Below are positions 8,289-15,753 of a stretch of 29,656 nt of DNA, one piece after another (the first letter of the stretch is position 1; every line of letters begins with the position of its first letter). The stretch covers positions 1 to 29,656 of the forward strand of contig UQQL01000017.1 in NCBI GenBank assembly GCA_900543275.1, given 5' to 3'. The DNA comes from an uncultured Collinsella sp. (GTDB lineage Bacteria > Actinomycetota > Coriobacteriia > Coriobacteriales > Coriobacteriaceae). Under the pieces are notes generated by a model, which saw only the letters and a program-made list of their open reading frames with translations, did not search any database and was not told where the DNA came from. The position numbers and the translations under genes were made by a program.

Positions 8289-10138
8289 GAAAGATCACTC
8301 TCCGTATAGGTTCTTTGGTATCCGAGCAAATATAGGCATATCCCAACGATTATAGAGGATAGGGTTCCCGCAACTGCCGCCTTGGCGGCGACCGCGGCTG
8401 CAAGGCTGGCAATTTCCATATGGTGTGCAAGACAGGATGCCGCTGCGCAGCCGATGCCGGTGACAGCGATGGCGGCGATTGCGGCAAGGTTTGAGCCCTG
8501 ATCGGCACGCTTGGCATGGGCATTGAGCAGCGCAGATGACGCCGCGGCAGTTGTCGCGACCAGCGCAAAGGCAGCCCAAAGGAGCGGGTCTTCCAGCGCT
8601 GCGGCAACGTTGCCGAGCCCCAGCACGCCTCCGGCTGAAAGCGCGACCGTGGCCAGACGGGCAAAAAGCGCGCCCATGCCCGTTGCCGCGGCAGCGCTTG
8701 CCGGGCCGAGCCAAAATGACGCGACGCCGGCGGCGACCCCAGCTGCCAGGAAGGTATTGCCGGTCAGACAGCCAAGCGCAAGCGCGCAGGTGAGTGCGGC
8801 GCTCGCGGCAGCCTCGGTGCGACCCCAGGCGATCCACCAACCGGACATGGCAGCGGCAAAGATCACCGCGACGGGCAACATCGACAGGATGCCCTGCGCC
8901 TGCATGGTGGCGTTGGCCATGAGCACCAAAAAGCCCACAGCCGAGATGGCCGAGCCAATCTGGGGGGCCAGGCCAGCCGCCGCTCCGATCGCGATTGCCG
9001 CAATGACCAGGCCGGGAAGCGCCGCGACCCCGGCCGTTTGCATCAGCAAAAAGCTAAAGGTGCCGCACGTTAGCGCCGAGATAGCGTGCATGGTGTAGTC
9101 GCGCGCATGGCTCCAGCGCGTGCCCGCCCAGCCGAGCGCGGGGTCGACCTCGATGGCGTCGTCCTCGTAGTACGACGGCTCGATATCGTCGAGCTCTTGC
9201 TCGTCATCCGAAAGCTCGCCAACCATTTGCTCCAGACTGCGACGGCCCTCGCGCACGCTGCCCAGACCGGCAAGGAGTTGGTCGCAAAATGCCTCGATGC
9301 TGTTGGGGCGGTCCTGCGGCATGGGGGAGAGCGCGCTCATGAGCGCGGCCTCGGCTCCCGGGGGAAAGTGTGGTATCAGCTCGCTGGGATAGGTGGCGCC
9401 GCCGATGATGCGGTCGAGCGAGTCGGCGGGCGTGGCCGCCATAAAGGGAGCGCTGCCGCACAAGCCCTCATAGATAACGCAGGCAAGGGCAAAGACATCG
9501 GCGCGTTCGTCGACCGTGCCGGTCTCGATATCGAGCTGCTCGGGCGGCATGTAGCCGATGGTGCCGCCGCGCGAGCCGCCAAAGCCACCGGCGGACGACA
9601 GTCGCGCCATGCCAAAGTCGGTGAGCTTTACATTGCCCGAGTGGTCGATGAGCACGTTGGCGGGCTTAATGTCCAGGTGGAGTACGCCATTACTGTGGGC
9701 GAAGGTGAGCGCCTGGCCCAGGGCATCGGCAATGGCCGCGGCCTCGTCAAAGGTAAGTGAGTGGCCGTCCACGCGATGCAAAAACTCGGCCAGCGACATG
9801 CCATCGACATATTCCATAACCAGGTAGGCATAGGCTGTGTCATGCGTAAAGTCGATGACCTGCACGATATTGGGATGTTGAAGCATGGCGGCAGTGTGCG
9901 CCTCGCGCAGGACATCCATGATGTCGCTGGCGGGCATGCCGGCACCGTTGATAAGGGGGATGCGCTTAATGGCGACGCGGCGGCGCAGGTGCGTGTCGCG
10001 GCAAATCTCGATGGAGCCAAAACCGCCGGTCGCAAGTGTCTCGAGCGGCTGGTACCGCTTGAGCAGCTCGCGAGAGCTGGTGCCCTCCAAAGGAACGTCC
10101 GGCGAGAACCGGGCGGTATGTTGCGAGAAAAGCGGCAT
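8285..10138 (-). CDS. Polytopic Ser/Thr protein kinase with HLD catalytic loop
   Basis: First gene of the cell-wall signalling operon, 617 residues. The kinase domain occupies ~30-290: ATGGFGSI loop, Lys58 in VAIKR, H154-L-D156 catalytic loop, D174-FG and GTIGYMPPEQ. The usual HRD arginine is leucine, which places it among non-RD kinases; the catalytic Asp is kept, so activity is plausible without activation-loop phosphorylation. An acidic linker (~300-340, EDDEQE-like) leads into a hydrophobic C-terminal half with roughly eight to ten Ala-rich membrane helices and no PASTA or other sensor domain. It occupies the operon place of PknA but does not look like it. ATG 10138 is chosen for the GAGGG 6 bases upstream; a TTG at 10144 is possible. 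Confidence 0.9.
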   Translation of the reverse strand: MPLFSQHTARFSPDVPLEGTSSRELLKRYQPLETLATGGFGSIEICRDTHLRRRVAIKRIPLINGAGMPASDIMDVLREAHTAAMLQHPNIVQVIDFTHDTAYAYLVMEYVDGMSLAEFLHRVDGHSLTFDEAAAIADALGQALTFAHSNGVLHLDIKPANVLIDHSGNVKLTDFGMARLSSAGGFGGSRGGTIGYMPPEQLDIETGTVDERADVFALACVIYEGLCGSAPFMAATPADSLDRIIGGATYPSELIPHFPPGAEAALMSALSPMPQDRPNSIEAFCDQLLAGLGSVREGRRSLEQMVGELSDDEQELDDIEPSYYEDDAIEVDPALGWAGTRWSHARDYTMHAISALTCGTFSFLLMQTAGVAALPGLVIAAIAIGAAAGLAPQIGSAISAVGFLVLMANATMQAQGILSMLPVAVIFAAAMSGWWIAWGRTEAAASAALTCALALGCLTGNTFLAAGVAAGVASFWLGPASAAAATGMGALFARLATVALSAGGVLGLGNVAAALEDPLLWAAFALVATTAAASSALLNAHAKRADQGSNLAAIAAIAVTGIGCAAASCLAHHMEIASLAAAVAAKAAVAGTLSSIIVGICLYLLGYQRTYTESDLS

Positions 10139-10218
10139 GGCCAACCCTCGTGCGTTTAAAGTTCGTTTGCGAGCGGCGGGCGCGGGGCCGAGCCGTTCGC
10201 GGTGGCATAGATGCTGCT

Positions 10219-10227
10219 AGTGTAGCA
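10219..10227 (-). promoter_or_regulatory. Possible extended -10 promoter of the kinase/cell-wall operon
   Basis: On the minus strand this reads TGCTACACT, an extended -10 element (TG-n then TACACT) about 80 bases before the kinase ATG. No good -35 hexamer sits 16-18 bases upstream. The same TGnTACACT form appears in front of the second kinase operon at 21782-21790, which supports it slightly. Confidence 0.35.
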
Positions 10228-10252
10228 CGCTCGGGCAGATGGCGAGGATAGC

Positions 10253-10435
10253 GGGATGCGAGGTGGCCCGATCGATTCGGCCCGTTTCGGCTCGTTTGGA
10301 AAGCGCATCTCAGTTTTCAGCCAAATTATGGGATGCGCTTTCCAAATGGGGTGGGCTGCGGAAACTGCATCCCAGAATATTGCCCTGGAACGGGATGCGC
10401 TTTCCGAACCGGCGTCCAAAAGGAAACCGCATCCC
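10253..10435. repeat. 62-bp-period cluster of inverted GGGATGCGCTTTCC repeats
   Basis: The 439-bp gap between the divergent kinase and LuxR-type genes holds a 14-bp unit in alternating orientation. Forward copies GGGATGCGCTTTCC lie at 10330-10343 and 10392-10405. Reverse copies lie at 10360-10373 (GGAAACTGCATCCC) and 10422-10435 (GGAAACCGCATCCC). A partial reverse copy is at 10298-10309 and a short forward remnant at 10253-10260. Same-orientation copies are exactly 62 bp apart (10298, 10360, 10422; 10330, 10392). Each forward/reverse pair can fold into a stem of ~12-14 pairs with a 16-base loop. It resembles REP/BIME-type intergenic repeats. Whether it is dispersed in the genome cannot be seen here. 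Confidence 0.8.
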
Positions 10436-10552
10436 GCTTTGATGTGGGGACTGCGAACAAAAGCCGGACCGTGATCTGGCGCGGATTGGAGTTCGCCTGA
10501 ATCATTGATGCTGGCTGGTGTGAGAACAGAGATAAACGAGCGGCTCGAGCGA

Positions 10553-10558
10553 TATAAT
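10553..10558 (+). promoter_or_regulatory. Consensus -10 box for the double-HTH regulator gene
   Basis: A perfect TATAAT lies 20 bases before the chosen ATG (10578) and overlaps an upstream in-frame ATG at 10557. That makes 10557 an unlikely start, since transcription would begin near 10565. There is no good -35. An 8-bp palindrome (GCTCGAGC, 10543-10550) sits in the spacer and could be an operator. Confidence 0.55.
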
Positions 10559-10577
10559 GACACGCTATGGAGGCCGT

Positions 10578-12713
10578 ATGCTCTTTTCCCGCCGTTCTGC
10601 TACATTTGCCTGCGCCATTGCGCTTGTCGTAATGGCGGTCACCCCTTATCACCGGTTTTCATCTTCAATCGGCCTAGCGTCAGGTGCAATGACCTGGCTC
10701 GTTATCCTGGGCGCATGCCTCGCGGCGTTTGTTCATGGTGCTGCGCTATGCAAGGGGGGAATGAGAAGGCCGAGGCATCTCGGTGCCATCGGTGTTTTCC
10801 TTGGTGTTATTGCAACGGTTCCCGAATGGGCCGACCTGGCTTTCTATGCTCGCGGAGACTCTATTCCAATCGTGTTTGCACCGATTTGGTTGTTACATGG
10901 CGTTTCGTGTGTCTCGTGCTTTGTTGGATCGCTGCTTCTCTCATATGTTATTTGGGGCACGGCGGACTCTCCTTTGACGCAGAGGTCGACACGGACTGAC
11001 GAAAGGGAAACTCGTCACCCGCAGGACGCGATTTTTACAGAAACAATAGCCGTCATGTCTTGCCTGCTGTTTTGCTGTCGAGTTTCATGGAGAGTCGTTC
11101 CCGAGCCATGGGGGATGCCCCCTGTAACGGCCGCGTCAATTGGCCTTGCGCTTTTAATTCCGTTGGTCTATCTCGCATTGACTGTGGCCCCGCCGTTTTG
11201 CCGCCCTCGTGCCTTTGGCCATGGGCGGCGCGACGTGTTTGCCTGTTCTGTGCTCGTAGCAGTTCCTATTGGTCTTATTCCGGCTGTTGAGGCGGCATAC
11301 TTCGCAAGCGATGCCGTGGTCATTGCATTGCTGGCGATGGGGTCCGTTATCGCTGCTGCCTTCGTATGCATGTTGCTAAGGGGGAAACGGGACAACAATT
11401 CGGATATCGCCTGTGCGTCCGACACATTCGATGCGGGGGTGTTTTCCCCTGCCCTGTCGCCTAGAGAAGAGCAGTTTGTTCGACTGCTGCTCAAAGGGAA
11501 AACGCCGGCGGAAATTGCCAAGGAGACGGATACGAAGCCATCGACGGTGAGAACAACGCTTCACCGAGCATACGGGAAGGCGTCGGTTGCGGGCTCACGC
11601 GAGCTCGTGGCGCTGTTTGCGGGTGAGGGCGATACTGTAGGGCATGAGCTACCGCAGCGGCATGCTGACGATATAGTGGCATCAGCTCGAACGCGCCGGC
11701 TGTTTCGATACCTGCTCACATTATTCTTTATCCTCCTTGCGGCGGGGCCCTTGGTAATGGCGGATAGCGATTGGGGGTCCGGTGTTTCGCGGGCTGTCGC
11801 CTTTTCCCTCTTAAGCTACGCATTGGGTCTCGGACTGCTTCTGTCGCTACGCTACGCGGGTGGAAAAGCGAATCGTGGCGCTGCGCTGGATAGAGCGGGT
11901 GAAGCGATTTGGCTCGGAAGCCCGTACGTATGGGCGGTGCTATCTGCTGTGGAATGGTCTTTTATCTATATCGCGGCATTGATGTGCATACGCGTTCCGT
12001 TGATGGCTGTGCCGGTCCTGTTTTGCGGCGTGGCGTCTACGGCTTCGCTCGCTGTTGGGCTGCGTCCGTTTAAGGTGCATGCCCATGCTCGGGCTATCGT
12101 GCCGTTGGTGTCAATGGGCATGGTTGCCTTAATCTATGCGGTCGCTAGGGGGCGAATCCATGGACTTGCGGTGCTGACGGGGGTGCTGCTCACATATATA
12201 GTGATGCGAAGCTGTCCGCAGCGCAAAATGCTTGGGATATGGATGCTTTGCTTCGGGGCGACGGCTCCTGTTTGGGCTGTCTTGCTCAATATGGTGCAGG
12301 ATCTGACGGTTTTCGAGCCGTTGTTCCTCGCGTCGTTGTTGGGGCAAAGTTCGGCTGTCAATGTCGTCGTGGCAACGGTGATTGTTTGCTGGTCTGTGCC
12401 CATGTTCGTTACGCACATCGCGCTCGCCCGCTCGGTTGAGGACGAGAAGGCCGTCTTGGAGTACCGGGCGAACGGGTCCACCGAAACGGCCCGCGTGCGC
12501 CAGCTGGCCCTGCTTACGTCGCGCTCCCTTTCTGATGTTCAGTCGCAAATTTTGCTGATGACGGCAGAGGGGGCAACGACAAAGGCCATTGCGGAGGATG
12601 TCGGTTACGCTGCATCTACGGTGCAAGCGCTGCGGTCTGCATCTTACCGCCAGTTGAAGATCAAGAATAAGGCGGAGCTAATTTTATTGTTATCGCAGGT
12701 AAATAACGTGTAA
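10578..12713 (+). CDS. Membrane regulator with two LuxR-type HTH domains
   Basis: 711 residues arranged as two similar halves. The first has about eight hydrophobic helices, then a LuxR/GerE-type helix-turn-helix (~293-347, starting LSPREEQ, with TPAEIAKETDTKPSTVRTTL). The second has about eight more helices, then another LuxR-type domain at the very C terminus (~651-704, with TTKAIAEDVGYAASTVQAL). Membrane-embedded LuxR regulators with one bundle and one terminal HTH are common in Coriobacteriia (Eggerthella and relatives); a tandem version is unusual. A loose domain match in the middle of a membrane protein could be questioned, but both segments keep the SxxExxI/L and STV pattern of the family. 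GGAGG 4 bases before ATG 10578 and the TATAAT upstream decide the start. It probably controls the operon just downstream. Confidence 0.8.
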   Translation: MLFSRRSATFACAIALVVMAVTPYHRFSSSIGLASGAMTWLVILGACLAAFVHGAALCKGGMRRPRHLGAIGVFLGVIATVPEWADLAFYARGDSIPIVFAPIWLLHGVSCVSCFVGSLLLSYVIWGTADSPLTQRSTRTDERETRHPQDAIFTETIAVMSCLLFCCRVSWRVVPEPWGMPPVTAASIGLALLIPLVYLALTVAPPFCRPRAFGHGRRDVFACSVLVAVPIGLIPAVEAAYFASDAVVIALLAMGSVIAAAFVCMLLRGKRDNNSDIACASDTFDAGVFSPALSPREEQFVRLLLKGKTPAEIAKETDTKPSTVRTTLHRAYGKASVAGSRELVALFAGEGDTVGHELPQRHADDIVASARTRRLFRYLLTLFFILLAAGPLVMADSDWGSGVSRAVAFSLLSYALGLGLLLSLRYAGGKANRGAALDRAGEAIWLGSPYVWAVLSAVEWSFIYIAALMCIRVPLMAVPVLFCGVASTASLAVGLRPFKVHAHARAIVPLVSMGMVALIYAVARGRIHGLAVLTGVLLTYIVMRSCPQRKMLGIWMLCFGATAPVWAVLLNMVQDLTVFEPLFLASLLGQSSAVNVVVATVIVCWSVPMFVTHIALARSVEDEKAVLEYRANGSTETARVRQLALLTSRSLSDVQSQILLMTAEGATTKAIAEDVGYAASTVQALRSASYRQLKIKNKAELILLLSQVNNV

Positions 12714-12749
12714 ACGCCTGAGCAATCAACTCAATAGCGGGTGTTTACA
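12709..12749 (+). promoter_or_regulatory. Stem-loop or inverted operator after the regulator gene
   Basis: TGTAAACGCC (12709-12718) pairs with GGTGTTTACA (12740-12749), ten pairs including one G-U, with a 21-base loop. It overlaps the regulator's TAA stop. There is no T tract, so it may be a weak terminator or a two-half-site operator for the secreted-protein operon. A related TAAACG half site occurs at 10533-10538, in the -35 region of the regulator's own promoter. Confidence 0.4.
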
Positions 12750-12781
12750 GACATCTTTCTCTATTCATGCGAAGGTTGCCG

Positions 12782-12793
12782 TGCGTCGACGCA
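12782..12793. promoter_or_regulatory. Perfect 12-bp palindrome upstream of secreted-protein gene
   Basis: TGCGTCGACGCA is perfectly two-fold symmetric and lies about 30 bases before the ATG of the exported protein. It is a plausible operator. No convincing -35/-10 pair was found around it, so the promoter position is unknown. Confidence 0.35.
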
Positions 12794-12822
12794 TTGTTAA
12801 CCGCTTTTGATTGGAGAAGGCC

Positions 12823-13335
12823 ATGATTAAGCCAAGGAGCGCTATTGCTCGAATCGGAGTCGGCTTGGTGATTGCAGCTGGTCTGTCCCTAGGGGTTCCC
12901 GCTGCATCGTTTGCACAAGAGGAGTTTGACACCTCTCAGGTTTCCAGCATTACTCAAAACGCCGATACGGGAATTACGACCTGTACGAACAATGCCGATA
13001 AGGCATTTAGTTTTCAATGTGCCGGGACGAGTGCAACTGGCTACCGTCAAAAGGATGATTCCTCATCGCTCTATCTGGATATCCAGGGCCATACGGGAAA
13101 TCCGCTTCGGTTATATACAGACGGTGCGTATAACACAAGCGGTAGCGGCAGCATGAATTGTACTCAGGGAACGTATCGTTCGAATCACAAGGGACAGTGG
13201 GAAATGTATAACCTCGTCCGTGAGAACGGGCGATCTGCGGCGCGACTGACTGCATGGGCGGAGTCTGGCTACGGCACTGTTATTGGCGTATGGAGCCCCG
13301 ACTGCGTCGGGCATTTCCACAAGCTTCCCGCATAG
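12823..13335 (+). CDS. Small Sec-exported four-cysteine protein, unknown function
   Basis: 170 residues. A clear Sec signal peptide covers the first ~32 residues (basic KPRSAIAR, hydrophobic IGVGLVIAAGLSLGV, cleavage after ASFA, mature start QEEFD). The mature ~138 residues hold exactly four cysteines, enough for two disulphides, and are polar and Ser/Gly/Thr-rich. The pattern SSSLYLDIQG, a central NCTQGTYR and a C-terminal GVWSPDC recalls secreted DUF2712-like proteins found beside ABC transporters in Firmicutes; that is recall, not a search. ATG 12823 follows GGAGAAGG; a TTG at 12811 is less likely. The regulator precedes it and the transporter genes follow after a hairpin. It could be a bacteriocin, a signal or a surface-active protein; no function can be assigned from the sequence. 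Confidence 0.85.
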   Translation: MIKPRSAIARIGVGLVIAAGLSLGVPAASFAQEEFDTSQVSSITQNADTGITTCTNNADKAFSFQCAGTSATGYRQKDDSSSLYLDIQGHTGNPLRLYTDGAYNTSGSGSMNCTQGTYRSNHKGQWEMYNLVRENGRSAARLTAWAESGYGTVIGVWSPDCVGHFHKLPA

Positions 13336-13350
13336 TTGTTTGAAATGGCT

Positions 13351-13377
13351 CCCTTCCGGCTTTCTGGGTCGGAAGGG
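13351..13377 (+). terminator. Intergenic hairpin between secreted-protein and ABC genes
   Basis: CCCTTCCG (13351-13358) and CGGAAGGG (13370-13377) form a perfect 8-bp stem with an 11-base loop, 15 bases after the exported protein's stop. No T run follows; the ribosome site (GGAGG) of the first permease comes straight after. It is best read as a partial terminator or mRNA-stabilising hairpin that would keep transporter expression below that of the secreted protein. Confidence 0.5.
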
Positions 13378-13389
13378 GGAGGAGGACGT

Positions 13390-14271
13390 ATGAACCAAAA
13401 GCTCGCAAGATACGAACTGTCGAAAACGATTAGACGTCCAGCTTTTATCCTTGCTCTCTTGATTGCGGTCGCAGTTGCAATAGCTGCCGCGCTGGAGCCG
13501 TGGGCAAATTTGGAAAAAGAGCGCCACAACCTTCTTTCTTTTGGTTACGGCGTTGGCGTGCAAGCCGAAAATTATCTCGGTCAAACACGTGAAAGCAGCT
13601 TCGGTAACTGGATTGTTGTGAGCGCGAACGCGCCACTGTCTGCGTCGGTGTTTTTCTATGCACTGCCCCTGCTTGCAATGTTGGCTGGATCTTGGTCGTG
13701 TCTCTTTGAGCGTTTGAGTGGTTATGACATGCAGATATGCACGCGCGTTTCCAGAAAGGCGTACGTGAACGTAAAGATGCTGTCTGCTTTCCTCTCCGCG
13801 TTTACAGTGACTGCCATTCCTCTGCTCGTCAATTTCCTGATCGTCTCGATGCTTTTTCCTGCGTATCTTCCTCGGGTCGATGAGTCGACTTACGTAGGAC
13901 TTTACCTGCATAGCTACTTCTCCGGTCTATTTTATTCGCATCCTTTGTCATATGTGCTCGCATACACGCTGTTCGATGCTGTCACGCTCGGGACTTTATC
14001 CATGGCTGTAACTGGCTTCTCAATTTTGTTTCGTAGCAGAATCAAAGCGATAATTGTCCCGTATCTGCTAATGGTTGCGTGGCATTTTGCAAATGGCTGG
14101 ATCTTCGGCGTAATGGCTTGTGTGGGGTTTAACTGCAATATCCTCAACAGCATCAGGTCGGAATCGCTGAATAACTGGCCAGACATTCGAGCCGGTTTTG
14201 CGGAAATCATATTATTGACCCTTGCTTCGTTGGCTTTTTCTGGGGCGTGGAAAAGACGCGAGGTGGTCTGA
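13390..14271 (+). CDS. ABC transporter permease subunit 1
   Basis: 293-residue integral membrane protein with about six helices. The first, at ~16-34 (PAFILALLIAVAVAIAAAL), follows a basic cytoplasmic start (NQKLARYELSKTIRRP). A large loop separates helices 1 and 2, as in ABC-2 type permeases of the bacitracin, lantibiotic-immunity and Na+ export classes. GGAGG lies 4 bases before the ATG. Its TGA shares one base with the next permease ATG (TGATG), so the two are probably made in equal amounts. No residue identifies the substrate. Partner of the ATPase at 15104-15748. Confidence 0.8.
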   Translation: MNQKLARYELSKTIRRPAFILALLIAVAVAIAAALEPWANLEKERHNLLSFGYGVGVQAENYLGQTRESSFGNWIVVSANAPLSASVFFYALPLLAMLAGSWSCLFERLSGYDMQICTRVSRKAYVNVKMLSAFLSAFTVTAIPLLVNFLIVSMLFPAYLPRVDESTYVGLYLHSYFSGLFYSHPLSYVLAYTLFDAVTLGTLSMAVTGFSILFRSRIKAIIVPYLLMVAWHFANGWIFGVMACVGFNCNILNSIRSESLNNWPDIRAGFAEIILLTLASLAFSGAWKRREVV

Positions 14272-15107
14272 TGCTGTTTAGGCTGGTCGCCGCGGACCTG
14301 AGGACCGTTTTGAAGAAGAACATCATCACTTTTATTGCAATTGCGGCAGTGACCGTTGCGAACTTGGTGTACGCCTACGGATTGTCTTCTGTGTATGGGG
14401 TTAGAACGGATACCTTGGGGTTTGCGGATAATCTTGCGCTCGTGTTTGCCGGATCTGCTCCGTTTGAGCCTAGGCCCGGGGTCATGTTTGTGCCTCCGCT
14501 AGGATGGCTATTTCTCATTCTGCTTATTCTCTATACAACACTCGACTATCCGACCGAATCGTTGCACGGGTTTGGTTTGCAAGCGCTTGTTCGATGCCGG
14601 GCAAGAACCCTTTGGTGGGTCTCGCGTTTTATCTTGGTGGCGGCAGTAACGGCATTTTCACTGCTCGTGGTGGTTTGCTCTGTTGTGATTTGGAGCTTGG
14701 TGGTGAGCTCCTCGTTCAGCGCGGTCATTCATGGTGAGTCGCTTCAACTGGCTAATTTGGCGCCGTGGTTTCTCAAAGCTGCCGAGGCAGATGCGCTGCC
14801 GTTTTTCATAGGTCTCTTATTTGCTTTTGAGGCGCTTGCGTTTGCGCAGGCAGCGGTTGGGTTTGTGCTTGGGTCGTCAGTCTCGTTTGTGGTTTTAATG
14901 AGCTACCTGATCTGCTCGGCATATGCACGACATTGGGCGCTATTGGGTAACGCCTTGATGCTGTTGCGCTGGGGTGGAATTGTCAAAGAGGGAATCGCGG
15001 CGGGCTCGAGTGTCTTGTCATCAATTGGGCTTATGTCGTTATGCCTATCGTTGGGTGGACTGTGGTTTCGAAGGGCCGACCTTATAGAAAAGGGGGACAA
15101 GATATGA
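14271..15107 (+). CDS. ABC transporter permease subunit 2
   Basis: 278-residue polytopic protein with about six helices and the same plan as the preceding permease: short basic start (FRLVAADLRTVLKKN), first helix, long loop, then five more helices. The two probably form a heterodimeric channel. ATG 14271 overlaps the previous stop, with GAGGT about 8 bases upstream. An in-frame GTG at 14247 would lie inside the previous gene and has no better ribosome site. Its TGA overlaps the ATPase ATG by 4 bases. Substrate unknown. Confidence 0.8.
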   Translation: MLFRLVAADLRTVLKKNIITFIAIAAVTVANLVYAYGLSSVYGVRTDTLGFADNLALVFAGSAPFEPRPGVMFVPPLGWLFLILLILYTTLDYPTESLHGFGLQALVRCRARTLWWVSRFILVAAVTAFSLLVVVCSVVIWSLVVSSSFSAVIHGESLQLANLAPWFLKAAEADALPFFIGLLFAFEALAFAQAAVGFVLGSSVSFVVLMSYLICSAYARHWALLGNALMLLRWGGIVKEGIAAGSSVLSSIGLMSLCLSLGGLWFRRADLIEKGDKI

Positions 15108-15748
15108 GTGTGATCGTAAGGGGCGTATCGAAGCGCATGGGTAAAAACGATGTCCTGCGCAACGTGTCCATCGAGGTTGACCCTGGGACTGTGGTCGGGC
15201 TTCAGGGGATAAACGGTTCGGGTAAGACCATGCTCATGCGAGCGGTTTGCGGGTTGATCAAGCCTACCGAAGGCGAAATCTCTATCGATGGCCAAAGGCT
15301 TGGGGCGGACATCTCGTTCCCGCCGAGTCTGGGGATGTTGATCGAGGCGCCTTCCTTTTTGGGATATCTGTCTGGCTACGACAATCTGAAGCTCATCGCT
15401 CAGATCAAGGGCGTTGCCACCCCCGAGGACATTCGCTCTGCCCTGCGGCTCGTGGGGCTCGATGCAGACGAAAAAAAGAAGTTCCGAGCATACTCGCTTG
15501 GGATGAAGCAGCGTCTGGGGATAGCTGCGGCAATTATGGAGAAGCCGAAGCTGCTTGTTCTCGATGAGCCAACGAATGCCCTCGACGAAGCGGGCGTTGA
15601 AATGCTCAAGCGCGTTGTGGCGATGGCGGCATCAACGGGTCGTGAGGTCCTTCTGTCCAGCCATGACGGAGAGGTGCTCGAGGAACTGGCCGATCGGGTT
15701 TACTGCATGCGCGACGGTGCCGTTGTGAAAGTTCGGGAAAGGTCGTGA
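15104..15748 (+). CDS. ABC transporter ATP-binding protein
   Basis: 214-residue single ABC ATPase. Walker A is GINGSGKT (~37-44), the Q-loop region is near GMLIEAPSFLGYLSGYDNL, the signature is YSLGMKQRLG, Walker B is LLVLDEPTNALD and the switch His is in LLSSHDGEVL. The SLGMKQR form of the signature is typical of ATPases in bacteriocin/lantibiotic immunity and ABC-2 exporters rather than importers. ATG overlaps the permease stop (ATGA) with AGGGGGA upstream. It powers the two permeases before it. A self-protection or export role is inferred from the signature and the neighbouring secreted protein. Confidence 0.93.
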   Translation: MSVIVRGVSKRMGKNDVLRNVSIEVDPGTVVGLQGINGSGKTMLMRAVCGLIKPTEGEISIDGQRLGADISFPPSLGMLIEAPSFLGYLSGYDNLKLIAQIKGVATPEDIRSALRLVGLDADEKKKFRAYSLGMKQRLGIAAAIMEKPKLLVLDEPTNALDEAGVEMLKRVVAMAASTGREVLLSSHDGEVLEELADRVYCMRDGAVVKVRERS

Positions 15749-15753
15749 GCGCG

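Noticed and set aside
10253..10435. CRISPR-like array
   Set aside because: Units are 14 bp and alternate in orientation; CRISPR repeats are direct and longer, and no cas gene is present.
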